DNA from: Chloroflexota bacterium
GTDB taxonomy: Bacteria > Chloroflexota > Limnocylindria > Limnocylindrales > CSP1-4
Assembly (NCBI GenBank): GCA_021790375.1
Contig: JAJYEB010000074.1
Coordinates: forward strand, 1-7,480
Direction: 5' to 3'
DNA: 7,480 nt
In this document: positions 1 through 6,325 of the stretch, piece after piece
How the letters are laid out: the number at the start of each line of letters is the position of its first letter
How positions within the stretch are numbered: the stretch's first letter is position 1
Position numbers and translations under genes: made by a program
The notes under the pieces: generated by a model
What the model was told of the DNA's origin: nothing
The model's database searches: none
The model's input: the letters and a program-made list of their open reading frames with translations, nothing else

Positions 1-116
1 CTGAGCTCGTGTCCCGCGATGGCACGGTGATCGGGCGTGAGGGGGAGGTGCTCTCGGGCTTCGGCGGAGGCGTCGGAACCGATGGCGCCTTCCATGTCTG
101 CGTGATCGGCGGCTGA
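1..116 (+). CDS. C-terminal end of an unrecognised protein (5' end outside window)
   Basis: The frame starting at base 3 stays open for 37 codons to a TGA at 114-116. The visible residues run from ELVSRDGTVIGREG to AFHVCVIGG at the end. The glycine-rich, beta-like pattern with evenly spaced small and hydrophobic residues looks like a real protein terminus rather than random GC-rich sequence, and the other two forward frames contain early stops. I do not recognise the family. The stop lies only five bases from the stop of the convergent IS5-family transposase, and it falls at the proposed left end of that element. The last few residues may therefore be encoded by the element rather than by the original gene. 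Too little is visible to assign a function. Confidence 0.45.
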   Translation, partial: ELVSRDGTVIGREGEVLSGFGGGVGTDGAFHVCVIGG

Positions 117-124
117 CCGCCTCA
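111..124. repeat. Candidate left inverted repeat of the IS5-family element
   Basis: GGCTGACCGCCTCA matches the complement of 948-961 at 11 of 14 positions. It overlaps the stop codons of both the left-hand gene and the transposase. The match is imperfect and no flanking duplication supports it. Confidence 0.3.
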
Positions 125-911
125 GGCGGGCTCGATCCGCCAGCGCGCGAAGAGGTAGGCGAGGCAGGCGACCTCGAGCCACGCCTTCGCGCTCGCCTCG
201 GTCCCCTCGTAACAGCGCGAGAGCCTGCGCCAGCGTCCCAGCCGGGCGAACGCGTGCTCCACCTTGTAGAGCGGCGCGAGGGGCACGAAGCCCGTGCTGC
301 CCTTGGGTGGCGCCTTGATGTTGAGGGTGACCTGGCGGCGGGCGGCCAGGGCGGCCAGGCCCCGGTAGCCGCGGTCGGCGATCACGTCGCGCACGAGCGG
401 CAGGTCCTTGAGCCCGGACGCCAGCAGCTCGCGCCCCACCTTCACGTCGTGCGGCTTGGCGGGATCGACGCGGGCCGCCAGCGGCAGGCCGAGATACTCG
501 ATGAGGATGCTGCGCTTCGCGCCGATCGTGCGGCCACCCCGTCCGCCGGCGTTGTGGAACGTCGGCCCGGCGCGCCCGCCGCGCACCGTCTGAGCATCGA
601 TCATCACCATCGTCGGCTCGACGTGCTTGCGCCTAGCACGCCGCCGGATGAGCCGCGCGAGGCGGGCCATCGCGCGTTCCCAGACCCCGTTGGCGCGCCA
701 GCGCCGCCACTGCTGCCAGACGGCGGACCAGGGCGGGTAGCGCTCCGGCAGATAGCGCCACTGGCAGCCGGTGCGGGCGAGGAAGAGCATGCATCGCCTC
801 GACCATCCGTCGGCGAGAATAGCGGGCGGGCACCCCACGCCGGCCTCGCGGATCGAACAGGTCACGGACCAGCCACCACTCTTGGTCCGTCAGTTCGATC
901 ATGGCGTTCAT
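122..911 (-). pseudogene. IS5-family DDE transposase, frameshifted
   Basis: This is the transposase of the IS5-family element. It reads in two frames. The first, from the ATG at 911, gives the usual N-terminal motif (MIELTDQEWWLVRDLFDP, then RYSRRRMVEAM). The second, from about 790 to the TGA at 122-124, gives MLFLARTGCQWRYLP and PPWSAVWQQWRRW, then the catalytic core. Catalytic residues in the second frame are D in MVMIDAQTVR, D in DVIADRGYRG and E in KVEHAFARLG. The frames meet at a tandem ATGCATGC on the coding strand (plus 787-794). Removing one ATGC joins them into a continuous protein of about 261 residues, a normal family length. I see no A- or T-rich slippery run at the junction, so a mutation is likelier than programmed frameshifting. 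The transposase ends convergent with the plus-strand gene to its left. Confidence 0.88.
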
Positions 912-947
912 CGGCGCGATCGTGACGGACCGCCGTGACAGGTTCTA

Positions 948-961
948 TGGCGCGATCAGCC
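948..961. repeat. Candidate right inverted repeat of the IS5-family element
   Basis: Read on the minus strand this is GGCTGATCGCGCCA, the partner of 111-124. It lies 37 bases upstream of the transposase ATG (911), a normal leader length for such elements. A GGCGCGATC motif is repeated at 913-921 and 949-957, which may mark transposase binding sites. Confidence 0.3.
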
Positions 962-1143
962 CATCCGATCGGGACCTTTCATTCCCAGGCTCTCAGATGC
1001 CGCCGTCGCCGTAGCCGGCACAGCCACCTGCTCCAGACCCAGGCCCGCCTGGCGGCCTATGCCCGCGCCCTCAGCGCCATACGCTGGACATCGTCGAGAC
1101 CGTCAGCGCCCTCGTCCGCGCCGATGCTCGCGCCCGTCGGTGA
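962..1143 (+). other. Decayed stretch upstream of the split recombinase
   Basis: No intact gene can be read here. Two short segments look protein-like. In one frame, from about 1022, LLQTQARLAAYARAL reads like the first helix region of a resolvase domain. In another frame, from 1081, TLDIVETVSALVRADARARR runs straight into a TGA at 1141-1143, directly ahead of and in frame with the recombinase fragment. This suggests that the N-terminal catalytic domain was here and has been partly deleted, frameshifted near 1075 and closed by a nonsense codon. The conserved resolvase motifs containing the nucleophilic serine are not visible, so this reading is uncertain. Confidence 0.35.
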
Positions 1144-1311
1144 GCGCTTCGGACGGCGGTCAACGCGCGGCACGATCTCCACCAGGGCGGCGCCGCGATC
1201 CTGTTCGCCGACGAGCGCCTGCTCTCGTCCGATGAGGAGGCGTGGGAGACCTGGGCCCGGGAGGCCGTCGAGGCGGAGGCCTACAGCCGCCGGCTGGCGA
1301 AACGGATCCGG
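1144..1311 (+). pseudogene. Large serine recombinase, 5' fragment left of the IS21 insertion
   Basis: These 56 open codons read as the end of a resolvase catalytic domain and the start of its long connecting helix: GGAAILFADERLLSSDEEAW, then AREAVEAEAYSRRLAKRIR. In large serine recombinases this stretch follows the catalytic core and continues as RIREGYE-K before the recombinase domain. The reading stops exactly at the IS21 end (1311) and resumes in frame at 3624 with EGYESKRRRF. Upstream, a TGA at 1141-1143 closes the frame and the catalytic N-terminus is missing or scrambled. The gene was therefore already dead, or decayed further after the IS insertion. Family assignment rests on the joined sequence with the 3' fragment. 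Confidence 0.82.
1308..1311. repeat. Target-site duplication, left copy (CCGG)
   Basis: CCGG directly precedes the TG end of the IS21-family element and is repeated directly after its CA end at 3620-3623. IS21-family elements commonly duplicate 4-8 bp. Keeping one copy restores the recombinase frame (RLAKRI-REGYESK), which independently supports these boundaries. Confidence 0.85.
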
Positions 1312-1360
1312 TGCCGGCGATCACCGAAACTCCCCAGGCGCGATGAGCGGAACTCCCCAG
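1312..1360. repeat. IS21 left end with two internal terminal repeats
   Basis: Two 21-bp copies lie at 1317-1337 (GCGATCACCGAAACTCCCCA plus G) and 1340-1360 (GCGATGAGCGGAACTCCCCA plus G), 23 bases start to start. They match the repeats at the right end in inverted orientation. Confidence 0.88.
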
Positions 1361-1389
1361 CTGACGACACCCGGGTGGGCCGCATGAGC

Positions 1390-2180
1390 TTACTCGCCTG
1401 AGCGGACGACCACCCCCTTCCGGATGTGCTCGGCCCGGGCGCGGTGGGCCCGCATCCGGTAGCTGTCGCCGTCGATGTTGAAGACGACCGAGCGATGGAG
1501 CAGCCGGTCGAGCATCGCCGCAGCGACCGTCGGGTCATCGAAGATCCGGCCCCAGGACGCGATCCCCAGGTTCGTCGTGAGCGCCACCGAGCCCCGAAGG
1601 TACCTCTGGCTGACGACCTGGAAGAGGGCCGCCGCGGCTTGGCCGGCAGGGGCAGGTAGCCGACCTCGTCGATGACGAGCAGCCGGGGCCCGGCAAAGAA
1701 GCGCATGGCCGTTGCCCAGCGACCCTCGAGCGCCGCCCGGTGGCAGCGGGCGGCGAGCGCGGCGGCCGTCGTGTAGTAGGTCCGATAGCCGGCTTCGAGG
1801 GCTGCCCGGGCAAGACCGACCGCGAGCATCGTCTTGCCCACCCCGGGCGGTCCAATGAAGAGGACGTTCGTGGCGTCGTCGAGGAAACGCAGCGAACCGA
1901 GCTCGTTGACGAGCGCGCGATCGACCGAGGGCTGGGCCTCGAAGTCGAAGTCGGCGAGGCGCCAGGGCGCCGGCAGCGAGGCGAAGCGCTCGAGACTCGC
2001 CCGCCGCCGCGCTTCGGTCGCGGCCACCTCGATGGCCAGCAGCCGCTCGAGCATGGCGGTGTGCCCGAGTCCCTCGGCGCTCGCCTGCTCGAGGACCCCC
2101 GGCAGGGCCTCGGCCGCGGCTGCGAGGCGGAGCGTCGCGAGATGGCCACGGAGGACCTGGTAGACGGAGGTCTCACTCAT
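1390..2180 (-). pseudogene. istB: IstB helper ATPase of the IS21-family element, frameshifted
   Basis: IstB is the AAA+ ATPase that selects target DNA and activates the IstA transposase. The reading starts at the ATG at 2180, which overlaps the istA stop as ATGA, and begins MSETSVYQVLRGHLATL. Walker A is GPPGVGKT (residues 110-117) and Walker B is LLVIDEVGYLPLP (about 167-179). The frame then breaks near 1640. Restoring one base there (a C between 1640 and 1641 on the plus strand, turning AA into a GAA codon) gives VIDEVGYLPLPAEAAAALFQ, continuing with SVALTTNLGIASWGRIFDD and ending RKGVVVRSGE at the TAA, 1390-1392. The repaired protein is about 263 residues, the normal length. The break falls between Walker B and the sensor region, so the protein as read should be inactive. 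A sequencing or assembly error is possible. Confidence 0.88.
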
Positions 2181-3460
2181 CGGGCGGCCTCGACGAGCTC
2201 GGCGTAGCGGGTGAGGTCGACGACCACCTCGCGCTCCTCGTGACCGCCCCGCAGGACCGCGGCGGCGGCCCGGGCGGCTGGACCGGGCGGATGGTTGCCC
2301 TTGCGCTCGCACGGCGGCAGGGTGGTGAACGCGCCGAGGACGGCTCGCTCCAGGGCGATCCTGTGCTCGGGGAGCCGGACCAGGCCGCCTCGGGCGAGCC
2401 GGTGCACCGCCACGAGCGTGCCGGACGGAGCCAGGATCTCGAGCGTCGAGCTCCCAAGCCGGTGACGGACCGTGAGCCCGGCGCCGATGAGCCCGGGTGG
2501 CACGCTGCAGCGGGCACCCCGGAAGGCGACCGTCGCGTCCGGAGCGACCGGGACGCTGACCTCGATCGTCGCCGGGTAGGCCACCGGCGGCAGGGGCAGG
2601 AGCGGCTCCGCGTCGGCCAGCGCGCCGACGCTCGAGGATCCCCGCGGTCGCGCGTCGCCGACGGTCGCGCAGAAGCGGTCGAGGCTGGCCTGGGCCTCGA
2701 TCATCGTCCGGGCGCTCATCGTCCGCCACCAGCGCCCGCACAGGTAGCGGACCGATGCCTCGACGGCGCCCTTGCGGTTGCCCCGCCGGGGCGGGCAGGG
2801 CCGGATGACGACGCCGTAGTGCTTGGCCACTGGCGCGAAGCTGGCCTGGACGTCGGCCGACCCGGGCACGATGACCGTGGCCAGGCGATCGGTCCGCCAG
2901 GCCCGGGCCGTGCCACCCAGGCGACGGAGCACCCCGTCGAGCGCCTCGACGAGATGGGCCTGATCCATCGACGTGCTGATCACGCCCCGGACCCGGCTCG
3001 AGTGGGGCAGCGTGCCGAGCAGGACGTAGGCGGTGCCGCCCCACGGCGCCCGCCGCCGCTCGAACCAGTCCCACTGGATCTCGTCGCCCGGCGGGTGCGC
3101 GATCTCGATCGTCGCCCGGCCCTTGACGCCGCAGCAGCGCTCGCAGTGGGGCCGCAGCCCATGCCGACGGACGCCCCGGACGAACGACGGGTAGCTGCGC
3201 GGGTAGCCGAGCGCCGTGACCTCATCGAACAGCGCCGTCAGCCACAGGTGCGGGTCGTCGCTGAAGCGGGCTCCGAGGTAGGCGATGAAGGGTTCGATCG
3301 GGTCGGGCGCCGCCCGCCGGCGGACACCGGGCTGGCGGTCCCCGGCGACGTAGGCGCGGACCGTCTTGCGGTCGCGCCCGAGGTGGCGAGCGATGGAGCT
3401 GATCGACCAGCCTCGAGAGGCGAGTGCGTGGGCCTCCACGTCTTCTCCCTGTGTGAGCAT
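2177..3460 (-). CDS. istA: IstA transposase of the IS21-family element
   Basis: IstA is the DDE transposase that cuts and joins the element ends, acting with IstB. The 427-residue reading starts at the ATG at 3460 with MLTQGEDVEAHALASRGWSI. A helix-turn-helix follows at about residues 14-40 (SISSIARHLGRDRKTVRAYV). The integrase-like core has D131 in DEIQWDWFE, D191 in AWRTDRLATVIV and E234 in RKGAVEASVRYL, the expected DDE set. The C-terminal part is beta-rich and ends TRYAELVEAAR. The length is somewhat short but within the family range. A good Shine-Dalgarno sequence precedes the start, and the stop overlaps the istB start by four bases (ATGA), implying translational coupling. I see no frameshift or missing catalytic residue, so this gene looks functional even though istB is broken. 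Confidence 0.93.
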   Translation of the reverse strand: MLTQGEDVEAHALASRGWSISSIARHLGRDRKTVRAYVAGDRQPGVRRRAAPDPIEPFIAYLGARFSDDPHLWLTALFDEVTALGYPRSYPSFVRGVRRHGLRPHCERCCGVKGRATIEIAHPPGDEIQWDWFERRRAPWGGTAYVLLGTLPHSSRVRGVISTSMDQAHLVEALDGVLRRLGGTARAWRTDRLATVIVPGSADVQASFAPVAKHYGVVIRPCPPRRGNRKGAVEASVRYLCGRWWRTMSARTMIEAQASLDRFCATVGDARPRGSSSVGALADAEPLLPLPPVAYPATIEVSVPVAPDATVAFRGARCSVPPGLIGAGLTVRHRLGSSTLEILAPSGTLVAVHRLARGGLVRLPEHRIALERAVLGAFTTLPPCERKGNHPPGPAARAAAAVLRGGHEEREVVVDLTRYAELVEAAR

Positions 3461-3470
3461 AGGCCGGGGC

Positions 3471-3476
3471 TCCTCC
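3471..3476 (-). promoter_or_regulatory. Ribosome binding site of istA
   Basis: GGAGGA on the minus strand ends ten bases before the ATG at 3460. It supports this start, which also gives an IstA N-terminus directly ahead of the helix-turn-helix. Confidence 0.7.
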
Positions 3477-3569
3477 GAGGCTGCTGGCTACGACACCTGC
3501 AGCATCGGCTGGGGCCCCGCCCCGTTCCTGGACCAGACCGTCGGAGAGGCCCAGCCCCGGCGCTCAGAC

Positions 3570-3619
3570 CTGGGGAGTTTCGGTGATCAGCCCTGGGGAG
3601 ATTCCGCTGATCGGCGACA
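3570..3619. repeat. IS21 right end with two internal terminal repeats
   Basis: Two copies of the CTGGGGAG motif lie in tandem: CTGGGGAGTTTCGGTGATCA at 3570-3589 and CTGGGGAGATTCCGCTGATC at 3593-3612. They are the inverse of the left-end repeats. The element ends at the CA, 3618-3619. Confidence 0.88.
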
Positions 3620-3623
3620 CCGG
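3620..3623. repeat. Target-site duplication, right copy (CCGG)
   Basis: CCGG immediately follows the right CA end of the IS21-family element and repeats 1308-1311. Confidence 0.85.
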
Positions 3624-4670
<1,047 letters not shown>

Positions 4671-4698
4671 CCGAGTCACGCGGCGTTGCCGCCACGGG

Positions 4699-4728
4699 AT
4701 TATCGGCTGCGCGGCCACCGGCCGTCAA
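4699..4728 (-). promoter_or_regulatory. Promoter of tRNA-Val
   Basis: On the minus strand TTGACG (4728-4723) and GATAAT (4704-4699) are separated by 18 bases, close to the sigma-70-type consensus. The -10 box ends 28 bases before the mature tRNA 5' end at 4670, leaving a short 5' leader of about 20 nt for RNase P to remove. This AT-rich hexamer stands out in otherwise GC-rich sequence. Confidence 0.72.
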
Positions 4729-4819
4729 CGCGGACGCGCGGTCCCTGTGAGCGAGCGGGCCGATCCCCCGCCGTGCCCGCGCCGCACCGCGCCCGGCCAG
4801 GTTTGGATGCACCGCCGGG

Positions 4820-5101
4820 CTACTGCCCCCGGCGTCGCGCCAGCCGGGCCTGAACCTCCTCCGGGGTCAGCCCCTCCACCTCGACGAGCTTCCGCCGGGC
4901 CTGGGCCCCCGTGACGATCCGCAGGCCGGTCCGAGGCACGTCGAGCGCATCCGCGAGCACGCGCAGCAGCGCCTCGTTGGCCGCGCCGTCCACCGGCGCC
5001 GCTCGGACCCGGACCCGGAGCGCGCCGTCGGGTCCCGCCGGGCCGACCAGGTCCACGCCCGCGCGCGGTGTCAGCCGTATCTCGAGGCGAGTGGACGGCA
5101 C
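4820..5101 (-). CDS. yggU: DUF167 / YggU family protein
   Basis: A 93-residue protein of the DUF167 (UPF0235, YggU) family, whose biochemical role is not established. The start is a GTG at 5101 and the protein begins PSTRLEIRLTPRAGVD. The family core is clear: LRVRVRAAPVDGAANEALLR, then LADALDVPRTGLRIVTGAQA and RRKLVEVEGLTPEEV. This corresponds to the conserved pattern of a PVDGxANxAL helix followed by a strand and a (T/S)G-x-x-x-R-x-K segment. The length matches the family. GAGGGA six bases ahead of the GTG is a possible ribosome binding site. The gene lies 30 bases downstream of yggT on the same strand, so the two are probably cotranscribed. YggT and DUF167 genes are neighbours in many bacteria. 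Confidence 0.9.
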   Translation of the reverse strand: MPSTRLEIRLTPRAGVDLVGPAGPDGALRVRVRAAPVDGAANEALLRVLADALDVPRTGLRIVTGAQARRKLVEVEGLTPEEVQARLARRRGQ

Positions 5102-5131
5102 GCCCGGTCCCTCGCCTCCGCCGCCGGTCGA

Positions 5132-5383
5132 TCAGCCGATCCTGAGCGCGGCCGCGAGCACCGACAGCAGCAGGAACGCGACGATCGGCGAGAAGTCGAT
5201 CATCCCGGTCGAAGGCAGCACCCGCCGGATCGGCTGCAGGATGGGCTCGGTGGTCTCGTACAGGAATCGGCCGAGGGCCGAGTCGAACCGGGGATTGACC
5301 CAGCTCATCAGGACGCGCCCGAGGATCAGCACGTAGAGGGCAAGGAAGAGCAGCTGCAGGAAGTTCGGAAGGAAGGCACTCAC
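5132..5383 (-). CDS. yggT: YggT family membrane protein
   Basis: A small integral membrane protein of the YggT (YlmG) family. Family members sit in division gene clusters and have been linked to membrane or cell-shape functions, but their mechanism is unclear. I chose the GTG at 5383, giving 83 residues (SAFLPNFLQLLFLALYVLIL onward), because the hydrophobic helix then starts near the N-terminus as in the family. The frame stays open upstream to an ATG at 5449, but the added 22 residues are basic and unlike the family. The first membrane segment (about residues 6-27) runs into the signature GRVLMSWVNP. A polar loop with TEPILQPIRRVLP follows, and the second segment is DFSPIVAFLLLSVLAAAL. It lies downstream of yggS and 30 bases upstream of the DUF167 gene. 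Confidence 0.88.
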   Translation of the reverse strand: MSAFLPNFLQLLFLALYVLILGRVLMSWVNPRFDSALGRFLYETTEPILQPIRRVLPSTGMIDFSPIVAFLLLSVLAAALRIG

Positions 5384-5391
5384 GGGCGAGC

Positions 5392-5397
5392 AGTATA
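5392..5397 (-). promoter_or_regulatory. Possible -10 element for a leaderless yggT transcript
   Basis: TATACT on the minus strand ends eight bases before the GTG at 5383, so transcription from it would begin at or next to the start codon. I see no Shine-Dalgarno sequence before this GTG and no good -35 box, so the support is only positional and compositional. Confidence 0.35.
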
Positions 5398-5471
5398 GGC
5401 GGGCACCGCGGCCACGCCCCATCGGGTTCGCGGCAGTCGCGCCGGGCAACCCGGGGCCGACGTCGGATGCC

Positions 5472-6149
5472 CTACGGCACCGGCCGCTCTCCGAAGATCG
5501 CCCGCCCCAGGCGGACGATCGTGGCCCCCTCCTCCACCGCGACCTCGAAGTCGTCGCTCATCCCCATCGACAGCGCGGACCCGAGACGCGGCTCGCGGGC
5601 CCGCAGCCGCTCCGACAGCTCGCGCAGGCGCCGGAACGTCGGGCGTGCCTCCTCCGGATCGGTCACCAGCCGCCCCACCGTCATGAGCCCGAGCAGTCGC
5701 AGCCGCGGCAGGTCGGCCAGCCAGGCCAGGTCGGCCTCCAGCCGCTGCACGTCGTAGCCCGACTTCCCGGGGTCGGCGTCGACGTTCACCTCGAGGAGCA
5801 CGGGCACCTCGGCGCGCCCGCGGCCGGCAGCCAGTCGGTCGAGTCGCCCGGCCAGCGCGATCGAGTGGACCGTCTCGACGACGTCGAACAGCTCCACGGC
5901 GCGGGCCGCCTTGTTCGACTGGAGCGGCCCGATGAGGTGCCAGCTGGCCCGCTCCCGCGCGAGGTCGGCAATCTTCGGCGCGGCCTCCTGGACCCGGTTC
6001 TCCCCGAGGATCGTGAACCCGGCCTGGATCGCGCCACGGATGCGCTCGACCGGGACGGTCTTGGTGACGGCGACCAGCGTCACGCCCGCGGCCGGAGGCC
6101 CCGCACGCGCGCATGCCGACGCGATCCGCTCGAGGAGCCGGCTGCGCAC
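5472..6149 (-). CDS. yggS: YggS family pyridoxal-phosphate homeostasis protein
   Basis: A cytoplasmic PLP-binding protein (YggS/PLPBP/YlmE family) that buffers free pyridoxal phosphate; no catalytic reaction is established. The 225-residue reading starts at a GTG at 6149. The PLP lysine is K30 in VTLVAVTKTVP. Other family motifs are GENRVQEA (49-56), WHLIGPLQSNKA (70-81), EVNVDADPGKSGY (120-132), LLGLMTVG (152-159), the phosphate-binding SMGMSDDFEVAVEEGAT (194-210) and VRLGRAIFGER (212-222). The length is typical. I see no ribosome binding site before this GTG, and the frame is open upstream through the ftsZ-yggS gap. Residues DEVDRFRAVRSRLLERI would fit a family N-terminus, so the true start could lie further upstream at a rare start codon. 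The gene is on the same strand as ftsZ. Confidence 0.94.
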   Translation of the reverse strand: MRSRLLERIASACARAGPPAAGVTLVAVTKTVPVERIRGAIQAGFTILGENRVQEAAPKIADLARERASWHLIGPLQSNKAARAVELFDVVETVHSIALAGRLDRLAAGRGRAEVPVLLEVNVDADPGKSGYDVQRLEADLAWLADLPRLRLLGLMTVGRLVTDPEEARPTFRRLRELSERLRAREPRLGSALSMGMSDDFEVAVEEGATIVRLGRAIFGERPVP

Positions 6150-6171
6150 GGCCCGGAACCGATCGACCTCG

Positions 6172-6249
6172 TCCGGCCCGGCGCGAATGGCCTCCGGCTC
6201 GGCGTTGGCGCCTTCCGGCCCGGCGCGGGTGGCGTCCGGCCCTGGCGCG
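6172..6249. repeat. 21-bp tandem repeat between ftsZ and yggS
   Basis: Three 21-bp units lie at 6172-6192, 6193-6213 and 6214-6234. Each begins TCCGGC(C/T)CGGCG, and a shortened fourth copy (TCCGGCCCTGGCGCG) follows at 6235-6249. Units one and three are nearly identical; unit two has diverged. Because 21 is a multiple of three, the yggS frame stays open across all units and reads, in minus-strand order, DATRAGP, EGANAEP, EAIRAGP. It occupies much of the 176-bp gap between the ftsZ stop and the chosen yggS start. Confidence 0.8.
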
Positions 6250-6325
6250 TCCGGGGCACCGGAGAACTCGCCGTCCAGCCGGACCGGCCACCCCCGTCCC
6301 TCGTCGCCCGTGGGCCGGCCTGCCC

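Larger units (their letters stand above)
111..961 (-). mobile_element. IS5-family insertion sequence, ends tentative
   Basis: The element is defined by its transposase (122-911). The proposed ends are an imperfect inverted repeat: GGCTGACCGCCTCA at 111-124 against GGCTGATCGCGCCA on the complement of 948-961, matching at 11 of 14 positions. A further inverted GATCGG lies just outside each copy (105-110 and about 966-971). The resulting length, about 850 bp, is normal for a single-gene IS5-family element. I could not find a convincing target-site duplication, so both boundaries may be off by some tens of bases. The transposase gene is frameshifted, so the copy is probably immobile unless a transposase is supplied in trans. 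Confidence 0.45.
1312..3619 (-). mobile_element. Complete IS21-family insertion sequence (2308 bp) inserted in a serine recombinase gene
   Basis: The element runs from TG at 1312 to CA at 3619. It contains istA and istB in the usual order, transcribed leftward and overlapping by four bases. Its outer ends match as inverted repeats: TGCCGGCGATCACCG at the left against TGTCGCCGATCAGCG on the complement of the right end. Each end carries two tandem copies of a motif ending in CTCCCCAG, the multiple terminal repeats typical of IS21-family elements that bind IstA. A CCGG duplication flanks it. The 110 bases between the istA ribosome binding site and the right-end repeats hold no gene that I can see. 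IstB is frameshifted, so this copy may not transpose by itself. There is no cargo gene. Confidence 0.93.

Noticed and set aside
787..794. Programmed frameshifting in the IS5-family transposase
   Set aside because: There is no slippery A/T run, the shift is exactly explained by a tandem 4-bp duplication, and removing one copy gives a normal protein.
1281..3074. A 597-residue minus-strand frame covering both IS21 genes
   Set aside because: Its first half is the wrong frame of istA and only the middle (2180 to about 1640) is real IstB. It is not a fusion protein.
2240..3586. A 448-residue plus-strand open frame antisense to istA
   Set aside because: Its composition is Arg/Gly/Ala/Pro-rich with no domain pattern. 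It is a high-GC shadow of istA.
3366..3623. An N-terminal extension of the recombinase 3' fragment through the IS21 end
   Set aside because: These codons are antisense to istA and its leader. The true upstream part of the gene is at 1144-1311.
4671..4819. A small gene or rho-independent terminator between DUF167 and tRNA-Val
   Set aside because: Beyond the tRNA promoter I see only GC-rich sequence with imperfect short inverted repeats and no T-run, and no reading frame with protein-like composition.
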